The translations under genes were made by a program, and so were the position numbers. DNA of 5,355 nt, taken from Pseudomonadota bacterium (GTDB taxonomy: Bacteria; Pseudomonadota; Gammaproteobacteria; Pseudomonadales; Oceanobacteraceae). The DNA lies in the NCBI GenBank assembly GCA_023399105.1, contig JAEWQT010000293.1, positions 1 through 5,355 on the forward strand, read 5' to 3'. Positions within the stretch are counted from its first letter, which is position 1. Each line of letters starts with the position of its first letter. This document shows, one piece after another, positions 1 to 5,355 of this stretch. The notes beneath the pieces were generated by a model. The model was not told where the DNA came from and made no database searches. It saw only the letters and a program-made list of their open reading frames with translations.

Positions 1-1056
1 ATAGCGCAGGTTGGTATCATCGGCACCCAGCTGGATGGCGATATGGCCATGTTGCTGTTGGTGTTGATAGCCCAGGGTGATCTTTTCGCTGTTAAATTCA
101 TAGCCGGCTATAAGTTTTCCATGCTCGGTTAATTGCTGGTTAAGCGTAAAAAAGGGAAACAGCTTGTCGTGATAATGCCAGGCACCAGCACGGAGTTGTT
201 GTTCTGTACCGTTCCAGCTCAGGCTGCCGCGGGTCATGGCAGGCATGCCTTGTTGGCGGAACTCATCAATTCCCCGGGAGCCGTTAAACACGGGGTTATA
301 ACGGACAAAGCCGCTGTCATTATATTGGGTGTTGTTGGTATTCAGCTGTCCCTGGGTGCGGCCGGCATCATCCCAGGTCATACGCATCCACAGGTCTTCT
401 GCTATTAAACTGGCTTGCCAGGCGCCTGCTTGCCAGTGCAGCTCAATATCCACCGCGCCACCATGGCCGCGGGGACGGTCAATCTGATGCTCCAGCAGCA
501 GGTCTTCGCTGTAGTAATAATCCAGTTGTGCCTGCCCCTGATAATCGCGTGGGTTGGGTTGCAAGATATTGCCCTGCAGGCGACCTTCCTGAAAATGACG
601 GCCCTGCAGTACGCTGAAATAGGTAATCAGCTGAATGTTCTGCCACTCCGGCAGATGAAACCCAACGCGTACACCACGGGCTGCCAGGTGTTGTACCTGT
701 AAATCAAGCTGGTATTCCTGGTCGGACGGAATAGGCTGGTCACTGCCTTCCAGATACAGCAGTTGCGCAGTGTCGGGGGAAAAAACAAATACCCAGTCGT
801 TGCGTTCAATATATTCCAGCGACACCCAGCGTTCGCGCATACCCATGGCAAAACGGTTGCGGCTGAAGGCGGTGCGGCCAGTGGCTGGTGGCTGGTCTTT
901 CCAGGTGTTTTCCACCATTTGGTAAATGGCCGAGGCTTCGCTGTAATTCTGGCTGCTGACGGTCAGCCAGACCTCATCCAATGACGTTTTGCTGGCTTGG
1001 GCGATTGGGGCAACCAGCAGGCAAATTGCCAGCAGTGATAGTAAGAAAAGAGTCAT
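1..1056 (-). CDS. Uncharacterised exported protein, possibly an outer-membrane or surface beta protein (3' end beyond window)
   Basis: An open frame of 352 codons runs from ATG at 1056 to the left edge with no stop, so the C-terminus is missing. Seen: residues 1-21 form a signal peptide, a hydrophobic Leu-rich stretch ending in A-Q-A before S22, with no cysteine at the cleavage site, so signal peptidase I is expected. The n-region has no Lys or Arg, which is odd. The mature part is rich in Trp, Tyr, Gln and His, with many alternating polar/hydrophobic stretches (for example around WVSLEYIERNDWVFVF and KLIAGYEFNSEKITLGY), as in beta-barrel or beta-sandwich envelope proteins. I recognise no catalytic motif or family. 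Start: a short GAG lies 6 nt upstream. An overlapping ATG at 1060 is in another frame that soon stops, and an in-frame TTG at 1077 would add only FTDEPC-type residues. It follows the lipoprotein gene but lies beyond a strong terminator, so it is probably transcribed separately; I could not find a convincing promoter in the 55 nt between. Coding and export are well supported; function and barrel topology are inference. Confidence 0.85.
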   Translation of the reverse strand, partial: MTLFLLSLLAICLLVAPIAQASKTSLDEVWLTVSSQNYSEASAIYQMVENTWKDQPPATGRTAFSRNRFAMGMRERWVSLEYIERNDWVFVFSPDTAQLLYLEGSDQPIPSDQEYQLDLQVQHLAARGVRVGFHLPEWQNIQLITYFSVLQGRHFQEGRLQGNILQPNPRDYQGQAQLDYYYSEDLLLEHQIDRPRGHGGAVDIELHWQAGAWQASLIAEDLWMRMTWDDAGRTQGQLNTNNTQYNDSGFVRYNPVFNGSRGIDEFRQQGMPAMTRGSLSWNGTEQQLRAGAWHYHDKLFPFFTLNQQLTEHGKLIAGYEFNSEKITLGYQHQQQHGHIAIQLGADDTNLRY

Positions 1057-1110
1057 ACATGGCTCATCAGTAAACAAAAATACCCAACGAACATTGTTGT
1101 CGTGCGGATA

Positions 1111-1142
1111 AAAAAATACGGGGCCAATCGGCCCCGTATTTT
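1111..1142 (-). terminator. Rho-independent terminator of the lipoprotein gene
   Basis: A perfect 13-bp stem (arms 1113-1125 and 1130-1142) has a GC-rich core GGGGCC/GGCCCC and a 4-nt loop. Read on the minus strand it ends in a run of T (1116-1111). It starts 17 nt after the lipoprotein stop codon, the expected place. The A/T base of the stem gives it a short T run on the plus strand too (1139-1142), but no plus-strand gene approaches it. Confidence 0.93.
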
Positions 1143-1159
1143 ATGCACAGTGACGATGA

Positions 1160-4100
1160 TCAGAACAGAGATTCAAACGCCTGTGATTTTTCTGATGCTG
1201 GATTGCCATTATCATCAAAGTGGTAGGTTACGAAATAACCATTACTTTCATGGGTGATGGTGGCATAGCGGGTGTCGTCTTTGCTGATGTAACCCACATT
1301 GGTGCCGGTGCTGTCATCGGCCAGCAGCAGACGTACGGTGGTGCCAGCGGCATCGCTCAGGGTTACCCGCAGGTTTTGTTCCAGCTCGGCATCGGTATTA
1401 CCCGCGCCTTGAGCAGACAGCTGCAGGAACTTACGGCTGCTGCCATTTACTGTCCAACCCAGGGTCAGATCGGCTTTGCCAGCCTTGAAGCCAGTGCGCT
1501 GCAGCTGCAGTTTTACATCGGCTTCTGGCAGGTTGGCCGACAGCTTGCCGGTTAATTCTGCGGTAATGGTGGCCAGAATATGGTTCTCTTCCGTGTCTTC
1601 ATAGCCGGCGTTATCCAGTACGGCATTGAAGGTAACGGTGCGGTCACTGGCGCTCAGCTGCTCGTATTTGTCTTCCCAGTTATCCGGGAAAATAACCGTA
1701 CCATGAGTGGCGTCCTGCAGGCGGAAGTCTTCAAGGTACCAGTACAGTTCGTATACCGGCAGCGCCTCCAGAATATTGGTAACAGGTGCATCGTTCCAGG
1801 CTTGCATGTAAGGGGCATTTTCGCCGCAGTGGTAGTTGAACATGCTGTATTCCGGAGCATCGGATACGTTGCAGTTTTCCATGCGGAAGTAAGACATTAC
1901 CACTTCACCTTCAGCGGCCAGATTGGCCGGTTTGATGCGAGCCGGAGCAATGACTACTGGCTCGTAATTGCAATATTCATATTCAGTCCCTTGGTTATAA
2001 CAAACGTTGTTATAAACCGTTTGCTGGTAGCAAGTTTGGTATTCAGTCCCTTGGTAGTCACAAACATCTTCAGTCTGGTACTGTTCCCCCACATACACCC
2101 CGACATAATGTTGTACGTCAAAGGATTGCTGTGCAGTGCCGGAACCCAGCCTGACAGACAAGGTTTGCGCGTCTGCAGACAGGGTGAATGCGGCTGGTAC
2201 ATTCACTGCGGTGCCGTCCACCAGGCTGGTGTAGGTATCGTAGTTATCCATGGTCGCGGTCAGCTTGGCTTCCAGTTTGCCACCGATTACGTTGCTGGCA
2301 GTAAAAGAACCGTTCAGAGCAATTTTCTTCGGCATAAAGGCGGCCATGTTGCCAGGGTTTTTCGCCCGTTGTGCGGCAGACGTACCGCCTGCCAATTCAA
2401 AACCACCGGTAAAGGTGCGTTTCACGTTTTGTGCATCGGTGTTTTCCAGCGTTACGCTGGCTTTCAGGCTGGCGTCAGCAATAACAAAGCCAGTACCAGT
2501 GTATTCCCAGATACCGTCCTGTACCTTCAGTGGCAGGGGAGTTGACGGAGTAATGCTCAGCGCGCCTTCGGTCAGGGTCAGCTTGGTGTCGCCATCTTGC
2601 GAGGTGGCATTACCGGTGATGGTCACATCCAATTTGCTCAGCGTGATGTTGGTGCCGGTGCTGAGGTTCGGGAAGGTGATGGTCAGATTAACCGAAGTGT
2701 CATTATAGGTGGCGTCGGTAACGTTCCAGCTGGTGCCACTTTGACTAATGGTGGTATCGCTGAATTGAGCGGCGTAGGTGGTAGCCAAACCGTCTAATTG
2801 CTCAGGGGTTAATGCCCAATCACAAGTTGACCACTCGTCATTGCAATACTCCTGATATATTGAGCCCGTTGTTAAACGCCAATCGTTCATCCGACGGTAG
2901 TCCGCTTCAGCAATAGCCTGAAGATTCAGACTAGTTTCTGCAAAGTCACCCAGCTTATTGCGGCTTTCGATCGCCAATGAAACCAGAGTGGCAATTTCAG
3001 AGACTGCACCGCTGACTTCACTGAGGCCGGCATCAAAAATAGCACCGGCGTTTTCAGCCTCGGCAATCAGGTTGTCGGCGACAAATTTTTCGGTGTTGTT
3101 TTCATCGGTAGCGTCTCTCAGAGCCGGGTAAATTTCCCAACCCAGGGTGCGGACATCGGCAACCAATGCTTTAACCGCTTTTACGTTGATGCTTAGCTGC
3201 TGCTGCTGTTCGCTGGGATCTACTTCGGCGGCAGGAATCTCAATATCACAACCATTTTCATCACAGCCTTCAGTGGCTTTGGTTTTAGCTTCATTCAGTT
3301 TGGTTTGAACTTCTTGCTGCTTGGCTGCCAGCTCGGTGTTTTCTGTTGCGGCTTTGGTTAATGCTGCAGTGGCGCTGGAGGTTAAGCCTTCCAGTGCTTT
3401 CTGGTCAACCGAGCCGGTCGCAATAGCCTGAGTAAAGGATTCGATTTTTTCCTTAATGGTGCCGTTAGTGGTTCCATTGGTGTCAGCGAACGCTGCCGCT
3501 AACAGGCTTAATTGCAGGGCCGCAGTATCGGCATTGGCAGCTTCCGGTTTGGTGATATCCACGGGTTTGATTTGGGTGAGGTCCTTACCGTCACCTAAGC
3601 CCAGCAGCTTGCGCACCGCCACAGAACCTTTGCTGACGGCGTCGGCGTTTAACGTACCCAGACCACCACGGCTTTCAATCGCGGCGGCGGTTACCAGTTC
3701 GGTTAAGGGGGATACGTGCGCTTCTACGGTGGTGGCAGAGGCATCAACGGTGGTGACAGAACGCAGGGATAAGCCGGATTCCATATCAGCCGGTTGGCCA
3801 AATGAAACACCATTGCCACAACCCGCTGGTACGTCACAAATCATCTTGGCACCAGGTTGCTGGCTGACGCGGATTACCAGGGTGCCGGCGTTGTTGGCCG
3901 GAATGTTCAGGGTATAGGAGCCATCGTCCCTCGATGTCGTTGCGGTTGCAATGGGGTCCAAGCAGTCTGTGGAAACACAGGCTTCCACGTAGGCGCCCAG
4001 CAGAATGCCTTTGGCCGCGGTGCCGGTTACCGGTACAGACTGAGCGGTGCTGCCACCACCGTTGTTGTCGTCAGAGGATGAGCTGCTGCAGGCAGTTAAG

Positions 4101-4171
4101 CCGGCCAGCATCACGCCGGCAGCCAGCAGGCTGAGGGCGTTTTTGCCGTTAAGGGGGGGAAGCTTATTCAT
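1160..4171 (-). CDS. Large secreted lipoprotein with prealbumin-like N-terminal domain and Cys/Tyr repeat, function unknown
   Basis: A complete 1003-aa protein. Seen: a lipoprotein signal peptide (K3, K10, hydrophobic 12-24, lipobox L-T-A-C with C28), then a Ser/Asp/Asn/Gly linker (29-43). Ser at +2 with no Asp fits Lol sorting to the outer membrane. Residues about 46-103 resemble a prealbumin-like/carboxypeptidase-regulatory fold (V-x-G-x-A-x-K-G start, D-D-G-S-Y-T-L turn). Residues about 150-240 contain an S-P-L-T-E-L-V helical segment of a kind often found after this fold in bacterial surface lipoproteins. Residues 255-302 and 320-425 are Ala/Glu/Lys/Gln-rich and probably helical or coiled coil. 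From about 460 to the end the chain is Thr/Asn/Gly-rich beta-type sequence, interrupted by a Cys/Tyr-rich repeat at 703-742. The 14 mature cysteines other than C28 form seven close pairs. No enzyme motif is visible; a structural, adhesive or binding role at the cell surface is inference. ATG 4171 is supported by a GGAG 5 nt upstream and by the signal peptide. The gene has its own promoter and terminator. Confidence 0.93.
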   Translation of the reverse strand: MNKLPPLNGKNALSLLAAGVMLAGLTACSSSSSDDNNGGGSTAQSVPVTGTAAKGILLGAYVEACVSTDCLDPIATATTSRDDGSYTLNIPANNAGTLVIRVSQQPGAKMICDVPAGCGNGVSFGQPADMESGLSLRSVTTVDASATTVEAHVSPLTELVTAAAIESRGGLGTLNADAVSKGSVAVRKLLGLGDGKDLTQIKPVDITKPEAANADTAALQLSLLAAAFADTNGTTNGTIKEKIESFTQAIATGSVDQKALEGLTSSATAALTKAATENTELAAKQQEVQTKLNEAKTKATEGCDENGCDIEIPAAEVDPSEQQQQLSINVKAVKALVADVRTLGWEIYPALRDATDENNTEKFVADNLIAEAENAGAIFDAGLSEVSGAVSEIATLVSLAIESRNKLGDFAETSLNLQAIAEADYRRMNDWRLTTGSIYQEYCNDEWSTCDWALTPEQLDGLATTYAAQFSDTTISQSGTSWNVTDATYNDTSVNLTITFPNLSTGTNITLSKLDVTITGNATSQDGDTKLTLTEGALSITPSTPLPLKVQDGIWEYTGTGFVIADASLKASVTLENTDAQNVKRTFTGGFELAGGTSAAQRAKNPGNMAAFMPKKIALNGSFTASNVIGGKLEAKLTATMDNYDTYTSLVDGTAVNVPAAFTLSADAQTLSVRLGSGTAQQSFDVQHYVGVYVGEQYQTEDVCDYQGTEYQTCYQQTVYNNVCYNQGTEYEYCNYEPVVIAPARIKPANLAAEGEVVMSYFRMENCNVSDAPEYSMFNYHCGENAPYMQAWNDAPVTNILEALPVYELYWYLEDFRLQDATHGTVIFPDNWEDKYEQLSASDRTVTFNAVLDNAGYEDTEENHILATITAELTGKLSANLPEADVKLQLQRTGFKAGKADLTLGWTVNGSSRKFLQLSAQGAGNTDAELEQNLRVTLSDAAGTTVRLLLADDSTGTNVGYISKDDTRYATITHESNGYFVTYHFDDNGNPASEKSQAFESLF
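1946..2065 (-). repeat. Two tandem 60-bp (20-residue) Cys/Tyr-rich repeats inside the lipoprotein
   Basis: Residues 703-722 and 723-742 align without gaps around a shared QGTEY core (V-C-x-x-Q-G-T-E-Y-x-x-C). At DNA level, 16 bases (plus strand 1980-1995 and 2040-2055) are identical at exactly 60-bp spacing, followed by a shared ACAAAC. Cysteines 704, 714, 724 and 734 are each 10 residues apart, and eight tyrosines fall in residues 706-736. The unit looks like a recent duplication of a 20-residue segment that is itself a pair of 10-residue Cys units. Confidence 0.88.
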
Positions 4172-4176
4172 AATGG

Positions 4177-4180
4177 CTCC
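4177..4180 (-). promoter_or_regulatory. Ribosome binding site of the lipoprotein gene
   Basis: GGAG on the minus strand, 5 nt before ATG 4171. It is a good Shine-Dalgarno match at normal spacing and fixes the start codon. Confidence 0.8.
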
Positions 4181-4244
4181 ATCTATTCCGTTAATACGTT
4201 GTTACGCGATTGTGTCCAGGGCATCGTCCGTGCCAAGAACATTA

Positions 4245-4273
4245 TTTATAGACGGCTTTGCAGAAACTGACAA
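4245..4273 (-). promoter_or_regulatory. Sigma70-type promoter of the lipoprotein gene
   Basis: On the minus strand a -35 box TTGTCA (4273-4268, five of six consensus bases) is separated by exactly 17 nt from a -10 box TATAAA (4250-4245, five of six). Transcription would begin near 4238, giving a leader of about 67 nt before ATG 4171. It lies in the gap between the synthase-like gene and the lipoprotein gene, so the lipoprotein need not depend on argA transcription. No terminator is visible between the two genes, so readthrough from upstream is also possible. I see no clear operator. Confidence 0.7.
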
Positions 4274-4350
4274 ACCCATAAACCTGACGTTTTGTGTCGC
4301 ATCGTAAGCATTGGCTGACTTTTGTAGCTAACCAGTCTGATTACTGATGG

Positions 4351-5115
4351 TTACCGGTGCCGGTAAAAGCCTTTCACGGCGTTCCAGAGGTTAAATCCTG
4401 CAGCAGGAGATAAGGCTTTGCTGCGGATTTGGGCGGCTTTTTTATCCGTCGCAGCCGCCCGGCTGGCCCAGAGTATCCAGTTGCCGTCGGCGGTGGTGGT
4501 TTGCAGGACGGTGACGAAACGCTGTTTTAATTGCAGCAGGCAGTCGGTTTGTTCGCGGTGTTCTTTCCACAGGTTCAGCACCAGCCAGCCGTCGGGTTGC
4601 AGGTGGCGCTGGCAGGCGTCGAGAAAATCGGCCTGTAATACCAAGGGGTCGAGGCCACCGGCCTGATATAAATCGGCAATGATGAGGTGTGCCTGGGCGG
4701 CGTCGGCCTGCTGCAGAAACTGCTGCGCATCGGTGACCTGCGGCTGCAGACGCGGGCTGCGTGGCAGGGCGAAATACTGGTGCGCCACCTGCAATACGGC
4801 AGCGCGGATGTCCACGGCCCGGATGCAGGCCTGTGGCAGCAGCTGATGCAGGGTGGTGGCGAGGGTGCCGCCGCCGGTGCCGAGCAGGGTGATGCTGAGG
4901 GCGCGCTGCCAGTCATCGAACTGCAGCAGCACTGCGGCCATGCAGCGGGCGTATTCATGCTGCAGCTGGAACGGCGCCTGTTTCAGCTGGCAGCTCTGTT
5001 CGTCGGCCGTGCCGAAACTGAGGTAGCGTTTGTTGCCGTCATCAAACACCAGAATGGGGCCGAATTCATCGTAACGCCGGTGAATTTCACGGCCCATGTG
5101 TTGCAGGGTATCCAC
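4351..5115 (-). CDS. Spermidine-synthase-like, class I SAM-binding Rossmann protein
   Basis: A complete 254-aa protein of normal length for small spermidine-synthase-like proteins. Seen: an N-terminal beta part with F-D-D-G-N-K-R-Y-L-S-F-G (24-35) and D-E-Q-S (38-41), typical of this family. The nucleotide-binding loop is L-L-G-T-G-G-G-T-L (77-85), followed by the acidic strand end A-V-D (D102), V-A-x-x-Y-F (110-115), D129-A before a helix, I-I-A-D-L-Y (145-150), and N-L-W near 181-183. In true spermidine synthases the loop reads GGGDGG and the catalytic strand reads D-S-T-D-P; here those positions are T84 and D148-L-Y-Q151, so two polyamine-contacting acids are absent. It may be an aminopropyltransferase of altered specificity, or a methyltransferase or other SAM-binding protein. 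A basic tail (221-254) follows the last recognisable strand. The start is GTG 5115, the first possible start because the argA TAA lies in frame 12 nt upstream; the nearby GAG is a weak ribosome site. Internal ATG 5097 is a possible alternative. It is probably co-transcribed with argA. Confidence 0.87.
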   Translation of the reverse strand: MDTLQHMGREIHRRYDEFGPILVFDDGNKRYLSFGTADEQSCQLKQAPFQLQHEYARCMAAVLLQFDDWQRALSITLLGTGGGTLATTLHQLLPQACIRAVDIRAAVLQVAHQYFALPRSPRLQPQVTDAQQFLQQADAAQAHLIIADLYQAGGLDPLVLQADFLDACQRHLQPDGWLVLNLWKEHREQTDCLLQLKQRFVTVLQTTTADGNWILWASRAAATDKKAAQIRSKALSPAAGFNLWNAVKGFYRHR

Positions 5116-5127
5116 GCCACGCCGCTC

Positions 5128-5355
5128 TTACAGGGCTTTGAAGAAGACTTTGGAGTTGCGCTGCCAGTTGTACAGGCGCTGCCGCTCCTGCGGCAGGGCG
5201 CTGACCGCGCCGGCGACAAAGCCGTGTTCAATAAACCAGTGCGCGGTGCGGGTGGTGAGCACAAATAATTGCTTGTACTGCCGCCGCCGCGCTTCCTGTT
5301 CAATTTGCTCCAGCAGCTGGGCGCCACGGTTGGTACCCCGGTAATCGCTGTGCAC
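5128..5355 (-). CDS. argA: N-acetylglutamate synthase ArgA, C-terminal end (5' part beyond window)
   Basis: ArgA acetylates glutamate with acetyl-CoA in the cytoplasm, the first committed step of arginine synthesis, and is usually inhibited by arginine. Only the last 75 codons are present, open to the right edge; the first codon in the window (GTG, Val) is internal and not a start. Seen: this is the end of the GNAT acetyltransferase domain, with V-H-S-D-Y-R, the acetyl-CoA-binding R-G-T-N-R-G-A loop, L-L-E-Q-I, L-F-V-L-T-T-R-T, H-W-F-I-E-H-G-F, and the terminal L-Y-N-W-Q-R-N-S-K-V-F pattern. These closely match the end of E. coli-type ArgA (V-H-P-D-Y-R, L-F-V-L-T-T-R, H-W-F, L-Y-N-Y-Q-R-K-S-K-V). 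The chain ends with TAA at 5130-5128, as expected for full length. The synthase-like gene follows 12 nt later, suggesting one transcript. The amino-acid kinase-like N-terminal half is outside the window. Confidence 0.95.
   Translation of the reverse strand: MHSDYRGTNRGAQLLEQIEQEARRRQYKQLFVLTTRTAHWFIEHGFVAGAVSALPQERQRLYNWQRNSKVFFKAL

Noticed and set aside
775..785. Slippery G5A6 tract (C and T runs on the coding strand) in the exported-protein gene
   Set aside because: The reading frame continues sensibly on both sides and no alternative frame of useful length follows, so programmed frameshifting is not supported.
133..984. Several short open frames on both strands (73-95 codons)
   Set aside because: They are shadows of the continuous 352-codon minus-strand frame from 1056 to 1, which has a signal peptide and uniform protein-like composition.
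1057..1110. Promoter for the exported-protein gene
   Set aside because: TATTTT and TTTACT resemble -10 boxes, but no acceptable -35 box lies 15-19 nt upstream of either.
1160..1183. C-terminal Phe of the lipoprotein as an outer-membrane barrel signal
   Set aside because: The last residues (F-E-S-L-F) do not show the regular alternating hydrophobic pattern of a final barrel strand, and the protein is already lipid-anchored at its N-terminus.
1580..2545. A 321-codon open frame on the plus strand
   Set aside because: It lies wholly antisense to the lipoprotein gene, has no ribosome site or family likeness, and its composition is what one expects from the complement of a Thr/Ala/Gly-rich gene. 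The minus-strand gene has signal peptide, promoter and terminator.
4261..4288. Imperfect direct repeat GTCAG-n-TTT-n-TG overlapping the -35 box, 17 bp apart
   Set aside because: Too short and imperfect to separate from chance without related sequences to compare.
4351..4366. Palindrome as a terminator for the argA pair
   Set aside because: No T run follows it on the minus strand, and the loop would be only 2-4 nt.
4687..5268. A 193-codon open frame on the plus strand
   Set aside because: It is antisense to both the synthase-like gene and argA, whose protein motifs are clear. It crosses their boundary and shows no family of its own.

Overview
All four genes in this 5.4 kb chromosomal window lie on the minus strand, so it is described from high to low coordinates, the direction of transcription. 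The right-edge gene matches the C-terminal end of a gammaproteobacterial ArgA (N-acetylglutamate synthase). Together with the large Cys-anchored lipoprotein and the exported protein, this points to a Gram-negative gammaproteobacterium of moderate G+C, possibly a marine Oceanospirillales-type organism. Genus placement is a guess. I see no mobile elements, CRISPR arrays, tRNA or rRNA genes.

Layout: (1) 5355-5128, the last 75 codons of argA, running off the right edge. (2) 5115-4351, a spermidine-synthase-like Rossmann protein of 254 aa. It starts at GTG 12 nt after the argA stop, in the same reading frame, and is probably co-transcribed with argA. (3) 4350-4172, a non-coding gap with a good sigma70-type promoter (TTGTCA, 17 nt, TATAAA) and a GGAG ribosome binding site. 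(4) 4171-1160, a 1003-aa secreted lipoprotein with a lipobox cysteine at C28, an N-terminal prealbumin-like domain, a helical middle and a long beta-rich C-terminal half. It carries a 2 x 20-residue Cys/Tyr-rich tandem repeat. (5) 1142-1111, a strong Rho-independent terminator. (6) 1056-1, the first 352 codons of an exported protein of unknown function, running off the left edge.

The lipoprotein gene has its own promoter and terminator and looks like an independent transcription unit between the argA pair and the exported-protein gene. The argA pair may link arginine and polyamine metabolism, but the synthase-like protein lacks two of the acidic residues expected in a true spermidine synthase, so that link is only a hypothesis. 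The most unusual material is in the lipoprotein: its 14 non-lipid cysteines fall into seven close pairs, and four of them lie exactly 10 residues apart in the tandem repeat. I found no convincing multi-gene novel system here; the candidates for new biology are the two uncharacterised envelope proteins.
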